This document shows, piece after piece, positions 1 through 8,244 of a stretch of DNA of 38,761 bases. The translations under genes were made by a program, and so were the position numbers. The notes under the pieces were generated by a model, which made no database searches, was not told where the DNA came from, and saw only the letters and a program-made list of their open reading frames with translations. Each line of letters starts with the position of its first letter. Within the stretch, counting starts at the first letter, position 1. The stretch comes from Pseudomonadota bacterium (GTDB taxonomy: Bacteria > Desulfobacterota > JAPLJL01), in NCBI GenBank assembly GCA_026388655.1, contig JAPLJI010000182.1:1-38761 (forward strand), given 5' to 3'.

Positions 1-1067
1 CGGCAGGCCGTCCAGACGCTTTTCCCCTCCCATTTCTGATTTACCCTCCTCTGGACCTGTGAAACGATCACCCCCCGCCAGTATTTTTCATCATGGGAGG
101 CATCAACCTCCTCAAGCAGACGGCGAAAAGTTCGGGGGGAAGAAAGCCGGGCCTGGATCTCGCGGGAATCCCCGGCCAGGGCCCACTGGGGAAGGATGGA
201 GGACAGCCCGGTATTCGCGGCGGTGTAAGGATAGCGGTCCGCCGAGATCGGGTAATCTTTCCGGATGCAATCCTCGATCTTACTGAAAGCGGCGCCGAGT
301 TTTCCCCAGTTTTCTTCCCACATCGTCTTGAGATGAGAAATCTCCAGAGAGGCCCCGGTTTCCTTCCCTACCGCCAGGAATTCATCCAGGGCTTTCAGCA
401 ATCCTTTCCCTTCGCTCCGGATATGGGAGGAAAAAATCACGCCCCATTCCCGGGCCAATCTTCCCAACTCCATCAACTCGCGCTTCCCGGAAAAACAGGC
501 CGGCGCGTAAGCCAGCCCGGTGGAAAGCCCGATGGCCCCCGCCTCCAAGGCCTCCTCCGTCAGTGCCAGTATTTTTCGGAGTTCCCGGGAGTCGGGGGTT
601 CCCGGATCCCCGCCCATCACCGAGGCCCTGATGGTATTGTGCCCGCTGAGCAGGGCGAAATTTATCGAGATTCCCAGGTCTTCAAGGCAATTAAAATATT
701 CAGAAACTTTGCGCCAGGGATGTTTCAATCCGAAGGAGGAGGGAAAGCTTTTCAGCCTTTCCCTGGCCACCTCGTCATTCAAGGGAGCGGCCGAGTATCC
801 GCAGTTTCCCCCGACTTCCATCGTCACCCCCTGCCGGATCTTGCTCTCGGCCCGGGGATTGACCAGGAGATGATAATCGGAATGGGAATGGATATCGATA
901 AAACCGGGGGCGACCACCTTGCCCCTGGCCTTGATCGTTTTCCAGGCCCGCCCGAGGGATTTTCCCACCTCCGCGATCCGGTCGTCCCGAACGCCGATTT
1001 CGCCCGAGAAAGGCTCCCGGCCCGTTCCGTCAATTATCGTCGCCCCGGAAATTAAAATATCGAGCAC
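1..1067 (-). CDS. N-acyl-D-amino-acid deacylase / D-aminoacylase family amidohydrolase (3' end beyond window)
   Basis: Minus strand translated by hand from a GTG start at 1067: VLDILISGATIIDGTGREPFSGEIGVRDDRIAEVG...VVAPGFIDIHSHSDYHLL...GHNTIRASVMG; amidohydrolase HxH motif. Missing from the ORF track because it has no ATG start and runs off the window. Confidence 0.85.
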   Translation of the reverse strand, partial: MLDILISGATIIDGTGREPFSGEIGVRDDRIAEVGKSLGRAWKTIKARGKVVAPGFIDIHSHSDYHLLVNPRAESKIRQGVTMEVGGNCGYSAAPLNDEVARERLKSFPSSFGLKHPWRKVSEYFNCLEDLGISINFALLSGHNTIRASVMGGDPGTPDSRELRKILALTEEALEAGAIGLSTGLAYAPACFSGKRELMELGRLAREWGVIFSSHIRSEGKGLLKALDEFLAVGKETGASLEISHLKTMWEENWGKLGAAFSKIEDCIRKDYPISADRYPYTAANTGLSSILPQWALAGDSREIQARLSSPRTFRRLLEEVDASHDEKYWRGVIVSQVQRRVNQKWEGKSVWTAC

Positions 1068-1353
1068 GGGGTTATTGTATCATTACGGATATTTCCTCCC
1101 AACTCTGAAAACTGGTTTCGAGTTAAGAGTCTCAAATTTAGTCAACTGTTAACCTGATGTTCTGATATCCACAGCCTGGTTTCCTCATACCTCGATACCC
1201 TTCCTTTGACCCGTCGCTCTTTGCTCCCTGCTCTCTGTTCCTGCCGGGCAGGATGCCCGGCCCCCTGTTGGTCTGTTGGACCGTTGGTCTTTTTGCTTTG
1301 CGCTCTGCTCCTTGCCCCTTGCCCCTTCCCCGGGTTTTATTTAACCTCCTTCC

Positions 1354-2229
1354 ATGATTCCGAGCTTATCCACCCACCTTTTCGTCTTTTATGAATTGAA
1401 CGAGGAAATCCTCCGCCTGATTCGCACCGGCGGGTTTGAAAACATCGAGCTCTGGGGAATGGCCCCCCACCTTTCCCTGGACGACCCGGAAAAACTGAAA
1501 AACATCTCCCGGATTATTAACGATCACGGTCTCAAGGTTCGGAGCATGCACGCGCCTTTTTACCGCTCGATCTGGGACGCCTTTAACGGTAACTGGCTTT
1601 CCCTCTCCGATCCCGACGCGGGCAGGCGCCGGGAAGCCCTGGACATGGTTATCAAAGCCATCAAGGCCGCGGAAATTTTTGGGCACCGGGTCCTGGTCCT
1701 CCATTGCGGCTTTTCCGGGAAGAAGATAAGTCGGGACGAAAAAAATCTGGTCGGAAGCATCGAAAAGTTAACCGAGATCTCGCGGGATTACGGAGTAAAG
1801 TTGGCCCTGGAAAACAGTCCGGAGTCATATGCCGGGGTTTCCTCTGTCCTCAAGATTGTCCGGGAATTCGATCCGGAAACCCTGGGCTTCTGTCTGGATT
1901 TAGGCCACGCCAATCTGGAGCCGGGAATGAACCCGGTGGAGGCGATCGAGAAGGGAGGCTCCCGGCTGGCCAATCTTCACGTTTCCGACAATTCCGGAAA
2001 AATCGATGAGCATAATCTGCCCGGGCAGGGAAAAATCTCCTGGGATAAAGTCACAAAAAAACTGGGCACTCCTTTCCCCCTTGAAGAAAAAACCGTGAAT
2101 CCATCCCGCCCGGTTCTTTTCACCTTTGAGCTTGCCGATCCGGATCGGGGTCAACCCCGAACCATGGAAAGATTTGACCCGGTGGTCAAAAAATCCCGGG
2201 CTTTTTTTGAAAAATTCTTCCCCGGTTAA
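1354..2229 (+). CDS. sugar phosphate isomerase/epimerase (xylose-isomerase-like TIM barrel)
   Basis: Translation with VLHCGF, ALENSPES, LGFCLDLGHANLE and LHVSDNSGKIDEHNLPGQGKI, typical of the AP endonuclease 2 / IolE-like family. Confidence 0.8.
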   Translation: MIPSLSTHLFVFYELNEEILRLIRTGGFENIELWGMAPHLSLDDPEKLKNISRIINDHGLKVRSMHAPFYRSIWDAFNGNWLSLSDPDAGRRREALDMVIKAIKAAEIFGHRVLVLHCGFSGKKISRDEKNLVGSIEKLTEISRDYGVKLALENSPESYAGVSSVLKIVREFDPETLGFCLDLGHANLEPGMNPVEAIEKGGSRLANLHVSDNSGKIDEHNLPGQGKISWDKVTKKLGTPFPLEEKTVNPSRPVLFTFELADPDRGQPRTMERFDPVVKKSRAFFEKFFPG

Positions 2230-2255
2230 AATTCATTACAAAAAAACACCATTAT

Positions 2256-2284
2256 TTGACTATCTCTTACATTTTACCTAGAAT
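2256..2284 (+). promoter_or_regulatory. candidate sigma70 promoter TTGACT-N17-TAGAAT
   Basis: -35 TTGACT at 2256-2261, 17-nt spacer, -10 TAGAAT at 2279-2284, upstream of the CsgG-like gene. Confidence 0.6.
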
Positions 2285-2324
2285 ATTTATGCTGTAATTA
2301 ATAAGATAAATGGAGGGGAAAAAG

Positions 2325-3560
2325 TTGTATAACCAGTTAAAAAGTCTACTATTAGTGATCTTGACCATGTTACTGGTTTTAGGCATAACCAGGGTTTCTG
2401 CCGCCAATCCGGTTCGGGTGGGATGCATCCCCTTTGAAAATATCACCGGCATCAAGGACATGGCCTGGATTTCCGAGGGAATGCCCAAGGCTATCTCCCT
2501 GGATTTGGCGAAAAATCCCAACCTGAAAATTCTGGAAGCCGAAGAAATTAAAAGGGCTTTAAGCGAACTGGGGCTGCCGGTCGGTTCCGGGGTTAACGCC
2601 TCCAACGCCCAGAAAGTCGGGCAAAAACTCGGGTCCGAATACATCATCATCGGCAACTTCCAGCAATTCGGTTCCGACCTTAAAATCGATGTCCATGTAA
2701 CCGACGTTGCCAGCGGGGTAATCGTGGAATCGCAGAAGGTCACCGGCAAGGCGGATAACGTATTCGCCCTTCAGGACTCCCTGGTGGAAGCGGTTTCCAA
2801 CTCCATGAAGAAAGTCATCAGCTCGAAGGATAATGCTCCCAAGACTCCGGCTCCAGCCCCGAACCCGCCCGCCGCGGTTGTCCCCGCTCCCACGCTTGCC
2901 CCCCCTCCTCCACTTCCCCCGCCGCCCCCGCTTCCCAAGCCCACGGCCCAGGCCAAAAAAAATACGGAAAACGAAGCCACCCGCAACCTGATCGGCAAGC
3001 AACAGAAAAAAAACCCCGCTTCCTTTAAGCAGGCCGAGAACGACGCTACCCGGCAATTACTCGCCCAGCAAACCACGACCGGGACTCCGGCGGCCCCGCC
3101 GGCGGTACCGGTGGCGGTCACGGCCGCCCCCGCCCCGGGTACGCCCAAGACGGTTTCCCGGGCCCAGGAAGACGCCGCCACCAAAGAGCTGATGCAGGAG
3201 AAAAAGGCTGCCCTGACCGCTTCCGAGTGGTACAACAAGGGAGTCCGGCTAAACAACAATTCAGACGAGGAAATGGCTTATTACCGGGAAGCCATCCGGT
3301 CTGATTCCACCTTCGCCCCTCCTTATTACAATCTGGGCTTGATTCTTTATAACCGGGGCATGAAACAGGAAGCGACGGAGAATTTTGAGAAATATATCAT
3401 TTATTCCAAGGATGCCGCGGAAAAAGCCCGGGTGCAGGAGATTCTGCAAAAGATAAATTCCAATCAGCCGGCGCTGCCCGAGCCCAAGGTCAACACCCCG
3501 GCCAAGGGCCCGGACCAGATGCCCGTCCTGTACGAAGACAAGGGGCCGGGGATTAAATAA
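2325..3560 (+). CDS. exported CsgG/FlgO-like protein with proline-rich linker and C-terminal TPR
   Basis: ORF track starts at ATG 2310, but that ATG overlaps a GGAGGGG Shine-Dalgarno; TTG at 2325 with good spacing is the likelier start. Signal peptide, VGCIPFENITGIKDMAWISEGMPKAISLDL and LGSEYIIIGNFQQFGSDLKIDVHVTDVASG, Pro-rich linker, TPR-like C-terminus. Confidence 0.75.
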   Translation: MYNQLKSLLLVILTMLLVLGITRVSAANPVRVGCIPFENITGIKDMAWISEGMPKAISLDLAKNPNLKILEAEEIKRALSELGLPVGSGVNASNAQKVGQKLGSEYIIIGNFQQFGSDLKIDVHVTDVASGVIVESQKVTGKADNVFALQDSLVEAVSNSMKKVISSKDNAPKTPAPAPNPPAAVVPAPTLAPPPPLPPPPPLPKPTAQAKKNTENEATRNLIGKQQKKNPASFKQAENDATRQLLAQQTTTGTPAAPPAVPVAVTAAPAPGTPKTVSRAQEDAATKELMQEKKAALTASEWYNKGVRLNNNSDEEMAYYREAIRSDSTFAPPYYNLGLILYNRGMKQEATENFEKYIIYSKDAAEKARVQEILQKINSNQPALPEPKVNTPAKGPDQMPVLYEDKGPGIK

Positions 3561-3615
3561 CCCGCATCGGAATGAAATCTACCAGGAGGCCGGGTTGACC
3601 ATCCGGGTTTGAGCC

Positions 3616-5049
3616 TTGCCGGAAAATTCGATCATTATTATTAATCCCGATTCGGAATCCCGGGACCAGATCGCCAAAACCGTGGCCGGCCTGGGACATA
3701 AGCCCATGAACGCCGGGAGCGGTAAGGAAGGTCTCCAGCTTATTCTCGACGAAGAGGCCCAGATCGTTCTCTGCGATTTAAATCTGCCCGATACCGCCGG
3801 GCTGAACATTCTCCAGGAATCCCTGAAGGCAAATCCCGATATTGCCTTTATCCTCATTACTTCCGAAGGCACGCTCGACTCGGCCCTGCAGGCCCGGCGC
3901 CTGGGGGCCTATGATTATCTCGCCCGTCCTTTTCAACCCGGGGAACTGGAAAACGCCGTCCAGCGGGCCTCGGAAAGGACCAAGCTGCTTTACGAAAACC
4001 GGCTGCTCAAGGAGGAAATCGGTCTCCGTTATGATTTTTCCCGAATCATCGGGAAAAGCCGGCCGATCCAGGAAATCATTTCCTTGATTAAAAAGGTTTC
4101 CCTGACCAAAAGCACCGTTCTGATTACCGGGGAAAGCGGAACCGGGAAAGAGCTGGTGGCCAAGGCCATTCACTACAACAGCCGCCGGGCCTCCAAGCCC
4201 CTGGTAGTGGTTAACTGCGGGGCCATCCCGGAAAACCTGCTGGAAAGCGAAATGTTCGGCTACCGCAAGGGCGCTTTCACCGGCGCGACCGGCAACCGCC
4301 GCGGTCTTTTCGAGGAATCGAACGGGGGCACCCTTTTCCTGGACGAAATCGGCGAGCTTCCTCTCCAGCTCCAGCCCAAGATCCTCCGGGCCATCCAGGA
4401 AGAGGAAATCCGGCCCCTGGGAGGAAACGAGTCCATCAAGCTGGATTTAAGAATAATCGTCGCCACCAATAAAAACCTGGAAGAAGAGGTGGCGGCCGGA
4501 AGATTCCGGGAGGAGCTTTACTACCGCCTGAACGTTTTCAACATCCATATCCCCCCGCTCCGGGAACGCCCCGATGACATCGAGCCCCTGGTTCACCACA
4601 TCTGGCGCAACCTCTGCCAGCAGAACAACCGGACCTTCCGGGAAATCAGTCCCAACGCCATGGTCATGCTGAAAAACTTCCCCTGGCCGGGCAACGTGCG
4701 TGAAATCGAAAATGCCCTGGAACAAAGCCTGCTTCTCCTGGATGAACGAAAAATATTCCTGGAGGAAGAGGATCTCCCTCTCTTCCTGGAGCAGCGGATC
4801 TCCGAAAGAAAGCGCCGGTTCATCCGGGACTCGCTGGGCCACGCCCTTTCCCTCGACGAATACACCAAGGTTTTCATCCAGACCTTTGAAAAGGATTACC
4901 CGGATACCGAAATCGCGCGGATGCTGGGGATTAACCCCAAAACCCTTTGGGAAAAAAGGAAAAAATGGGGGCTGGTTAAAAAACGCAAGGTCCGCTCCGC
5001 CCCCGCCACCCAGGACCAGTCACAGCCCGTCGACAGTCCGGAAGCTTAA
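3616..5049 (+). CDS. NtrC-family sigma54-dependent transcriptional regulator (receiver-AAA+-HTH), TTG start
   Basis: GESGTGKELVAKAIH Walker A, GAFTGA loop, GGTLFLDEIGELPLQLQPKILR Walker B, C-terminal Fis-type HTH DTEIARMLGINPKTLWEKRKKWG. Confidence 0.95.
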   Translation: MPENSIIIINPDSESRDQIAKTVAGLGHKPMNAGSGKEGLQLILDEEAQIVLCDLNLPDTAGLNILQESLKANPDIAFILITSEGTLDSALQARRLGAYDYLARPFQPGELENAVQRASERTKLLYENRLLKEEIGLRYDFSRIIGKSRPIQEIISLIKKVSLTKSTVLITGESGTGKELVAKAIHYNSRRASKPLVVVNCGAIPENLLESEMFGYRKGAFTGATGNRRGLFEESNGGTLFLDEIGELPLQLQPKILRAIQEEEIRPLGGNESIKLDLRIIVATNKNLEEEVAAGRFREELYYRLNVFNIHIPPLRERPDDIEPLVHHIWRNLCQQNNRTFREISPNAMVMLKNFPWPGNVREIENALEQSLLLLDERKIFLEEEDLPLFLEQRISERKRRFIRDSLGHALSLDEYTKVFIQTFEKDYPDTEIARMLGINPKTLWEKRKKWGLVKKRKVRSAPATQDQSQPVDSPEA

Positions 5050-5241
5050 TCAATAAATTTCTAATTTCTTAAGACGAATTTCATCTTTAGTTTCTGGTTT
5101 CGGGTTTCGAGTTTCGAGTTTCGAGTTTCAATTGTGGAATTTGATCATTGGAATTTGTTTGGTAATTGAGATTTGGTTATTGGTCATTATTTGGTAATTG
5201 GTGCTTGGTCATTGGAATTTGATTGGTAATTAGTCATTGCC

Positions 5242-5985
5242 ATGAGATACATTAGATATTCGCTTTTCTTTCTCACCCTCTTGCTGCTCACCCCGGCCTT
5301 TACCGTCATCCTCGCCTTCCTCCGGATTTTCGGCCTGGCCTGGACCCCCGGAGGACACATCGGCAAGTTCTGGGCCAATGCCCTGCTCCTCTCCGCCGGG
5401 GTGAAGGTACAGACCTTCGGGATGGAGAACGTTCATCCCTACAAGAAATACATTTTCGTCTCCAACCACGTGAGCCACTTCGACACCCTGGTCCTCCTGG
5501 CCAAGCTGCCCCCCTCCTACCGTTTCCTGGCCAAGCGCGAGCTTTTCCAGATTCCCTTTTTCGGCTGGGCGCTGGCACTCGCCGGGCATATCAAAGTTTC
5601 CCGCGGCCGGAAGGGCGATATCCGGAAAATCCTGGACCAAACTGAAAAGGTTCTGCACAGGGGCACTTCCGTTCACTTTTTCGCCGAAGCGACCCGGAGC
5701 CCGGACGGAAAAATTTATCCCTTCAAGCCGGGGGCGTTTCTCCTGGCCCAGGAGACCCGCGTCCCGATCATTCCGGTGGGACTCCGGGGAACGCGGGATA
5801 TTCTTCCCAAGGGCGCCATGCTCCCCCGCCCCACGCAAGCGATTCTGACCGTGGGCAAGCCGTTCATGGTCCCGGAAGACGGCTCCCGGCTGGCGGAGGT
5901 TCTGGAAAGCGCCCGAAAAACCGTGTCCGCGCTTTCCGGCCAGGAACTCGGCACTTCTCGCCCGAAATCCAGTCACCAGTCCTAG
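5242..5985 (+). CDS. plsC: 1-acyl-sn-glycerol-3-phosphate acyltransferase (PlsC family)
   Basis: NHVSHFD (NHX4D), FAEATRS (variant of FPEGTRS), VPIIPVGLRGT. Confidence 0.85.
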   Translation: MRYIRYSLFFLTLLLLTPAFTVILAFLRIFGLAWTPGGHIGKFWANALLLSAGVKVQTFGMENVHPYKKYIFVSNHVSHFDTLVLLAKLPPSYRFLAKRELFQIPFFGWALALAGHIKVSRGRKGDIRKILDQTEKVLHRGTSVHFFAEATRSPDGKIYPFKPGAFLLAQETRVPIIPVGLRGTRDILPKGAMLPRPTQAILTVGKPFMVPEDGSRLAEVLESARKTVSALSGQELGTSRPKSSHQS

Positions 5986-6204
5986 GTCTCCAGTCCTAAG
6001 TCTTCGAAAATCAGTCCTTAGTTTCCGGTCATCAGTTTTCAGTCAGTATTTCGATTTTTTTCATTCTACCGATATGAGACATGGGCCAGGTGGCTGAGGA
6101 CTTCTTTATATTGACCTTGGACGCGGGATTTCTCCTGCTGGTCGCCAGTTTTATCGAGGGAAGCAAAACCGAAGGACTGAGGACTTAGGACTTTTTTACC
6201 GATT

Positions 6205-6972
6205 TTATTTGAGTTTGATTAATGGATACGACCCGACCACGGTCAGGGTCAGGGTGTGGCGTAAAAGTTTTTGGAGGGCTTCCTTGATCTTGGGGTTCTT
6301 CCGGTGGCCTTCAACCTCAACGAAGAAATTATATTCCCCGACCATTTGCGGTTTGGGCCGCGAGGGATTTCTCCCGATCACGAAAAAGTTGGTGATGTTC
6401 GTGCCCAGGTTTTCAATCTGGGGGAGGAGCACCTTCAAGCTGTAGATCCGCGCCGCCCGGAGGTTGGCGATGGCCGCACCCTGGGCATCCGCGGAAGCCG
6501 CCCGGGCTGCCTCCGACGTGCTGACCTTCTCCGTAAGTTTGGCACCCGGAATATTGTCCTGGACCCAATCGCGGCAAAAAGACAACGGAATGGGGTTGGA
6601 ATAAACCCGCTTGATCTTCCGGCTGGCCTCGGCAAAACGCGGAAAGGCCCTGGTCCCCGCCCCTTTTCCCTGGGTTCCCAAGACCTTGGGGTTAACCAGG
6701 AGGGATAGGACGATGGGAAGAGATAATTCCTCCAGGATGGAGAGCCCGCTCCGGCTGAAATCCTCCCGCATCACCTGGTCCACTACTTCGTAAACCGCGC
6801 CCCGGGCGGAATTCTCGATCGGGACCACCCCGATGGCCTGGGGATCCTTTGTCACCGCCCGGAAAACCCCGAAAGTTTCCCGGATGGGGAAATACTCGCC
6901 CCGCCGGCCAAAGCGCTGGAGGGCCGCTTCCTCGCTGAAACTTCCCTCCGGTCCGAAATAATAAATTCTCAT
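6205..6972 (-). CDS. prephenate dehydratase-like protein with truncated ACT region
   Basis: MRIYYFGPEGSFSEEAALQRF, GVVPIENSARGAVYEVVD, TNITNFFVIGR, NFFVEVEGHRKNPKIKEALQKL...LTVVGSYP. Confidence 0.8.
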   Translation of the reverse strand: MRIYYFGPEGSFSEEAALQRFGRRGEYFPIRETFGVFRAVTKDPQAIGVVPIENSARGAVYEVVDQVMREDFSRSGLSILEELSLPIVLSLLVNPKVLGTQGKGAGTRAFPRFAEASRKIKRVYSNPIPLSFCRDWVQDNIPGAKLTEKVSTSEAARAASADAQGAAIANLRAARIYSLKVLLPQIENLGTNITNFFVIGRNPSRPKPQMVGEYNFFVEVEGHRKNPKIKEALQKLLRHTLTLTVVGSYPLIKLK

Positions 6973-6988
6973 ATTTTGTTTTTATTCG

Positions 6989-7046
6989 AACCGTAACCGT
7001 ATGACCCAACCGAAACGAGTCGCGCAACCGCAACCGATTGACTCAA
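6989..7046. repeat. 58-bp dispersed intergenic repeat, copy A
   Basis: aaccgtaaccgtatgacccaaccgaaacgagtcgcgcaaccgcaaccgattgactcaa; ungapped 51/58 match to 15821-15878. Confidence 0.85.
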
Positions 7047-7092
7047 TTTTTTTTCGTTTGGTAATTGGAGCTTGGTAATTGGAACTTGCCTT

Positions 7093-7560
7093 TTAGAAGG
7101 GAATGTCTTCTTCCGGCCCTTTGGCGTGATCATCCCCGGGCGGCTCTTCCGAAGAATCCTTGCTGTAGCCCCGGGACTCTCCTCCCGAAGGCAGGAAGCG
7201 GACGGTGTTGGCCACCACTTCAATTTTATTGCGCTTCTGCCCGTCCTGGCTTTCCCAACGCCTTTGCCGGATCCGGCCCTCGACCAGGGCCAACCGGCCC
7301 TTGTTTAGATATTCCGCGCAGTTTTCTCCCTGTTTTCCGAAAACCACTATATCGATAAAGCTGACCTCTTCCTTGTAATCTTTGGATTTGTCCCCCTCGC
7401 CATGAGGGGCGGGGTCTTCTCCTCCCCCCGAAGCCCGATAGCGATGGTTAATCGCGAGGGAGAAAGAAGCCACCGCGGTGCCGCTGGGGGTATAACGAAG
7501 CTCCGGGTCCCGGGTCAGGTTCCCGAGCAGGATTACCTTGCTATAACTGTAGCTTCCCAT
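7093..7560 (-). CDS. ssb: single-stranded DNA-binding protein
   Basis: MGSYSYSKVILLGNLTRDPELRYTPSGTAVASFSLAINHRY...; acidic C-terminal tip EEDIPF. Confidence 0.97.
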   Translation of the reverse strand: MGSYSYSKVILLGNLTRDPELRYTPSGTAVASFSLAINHRYRASGGGEDPAPHGEGDKSKDYKEEVSFIDIVVFGKQGENCAEYLNKGRLALVEGRIRQRRWESQDGQKRNKIEVVANTVRFLPSGGESRGYSKDSSEEPPGDDHAKGPEEDIPF

Positions 7561-7602
7561 TCCCCCTCTCCTTTCGCGGAATCGTTTCCCCCCCGGAGAA
7601 TA

Positions 7603-8043
7603 TTATTTGTCTTCCCGCTTCCCCATCTTCTCGGAATCCTCCCCCCTTGGTTCCTCGGGTTCCCGGACCGGGGCCAGGACCTCCGGAGGCACGCCTTCCG
7701 CCTGGTGAGGCTTGTTCTCCCGGGCGAACGGTTCAGACGGTTCATACGGGGCAAAAACGCTCTCGCTCCTGACTTGGTGGGTCCGGAATCTGATCACCCC
7801 TTCCTGGAACCGGAGCGCCCGGTTGATTTCTCCCACCTGGGTGGGCGCGAGTTCGTATTCCAGGCGGATATAATTCCCCTGCTGCTTCCTCTTGATGTGG
7901 TAAGCCAGCTGCCGGGCTCCCCAATTTTCCACCTTCAGGAATACGCCCTGATTCTGCTCCACGACTTCCTTGACCCGGGAATTAATCTTCTCGACCAAGT
8001 CGGGCTGAGCGTCGCTGATGTAAAAAGTTTCGTACTTCCGCAT
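7603..8043 (-). CDS. rpsF: 30S ribosomal protein S6
   Basis: MRKYETFYISDAQPDLVEKIN...RQLAYHIKRKQQGNYIRLEYE; start at 8043 preceded by AGGAGG (CCTCCT on + at 8048-8053), so the track ORF to 8088 is over-extended. Confidence 0.95.
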   Translation of the reverse strand: MRKYETFYISDAQPDLVEKINSRVKEVVEQNQGVFLKVENWGARQLAYHIKRKQQGNYIRLEYELAPTQVGEINRALRFQEGVIRFRTHQVRSESVFAPYEPSEPFARENKPHQAEGVPPEVLAPVREPEEPRGEDSEKMGKREDK

Positions 8044-8187
8044 GTCACCTCCTGAATTAATAGGACAAAATAAATTACCTAAGGACATAATATTAGCATA
8101 TCTCGATGGTTGGTAGTAATACCCCGGTCAAATTTTTCGGTTTTCCTAAAAAGAATAAAAATACCACCCTCGTCCCCTTTTTTCCAA

Positions 8188-8203
8188 CCCCGCCATGGCG
8201 GGG
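8188..8203. repeat. perfect 16-nt palindrome CCCCGCCATGGCGGGG in a larger G/C-rich hairpin-prone spacer
   Basis: Read directly; lies between the lipid-kinase stop and rpsF start. Confidence 0.8.
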
Positions 8204-8244
8204 CTTTGGCAAAAGCGGGGTAAGGGGAGATTTGGAAAGATGGG

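Noticed and set aside
93-1055. Plus-strand 320-aa ORF at window start
   Set aside because: Opposite strand reads as a D-aminoacylase family amidohydrolase from a GTG start; the plus ORF has no family features.
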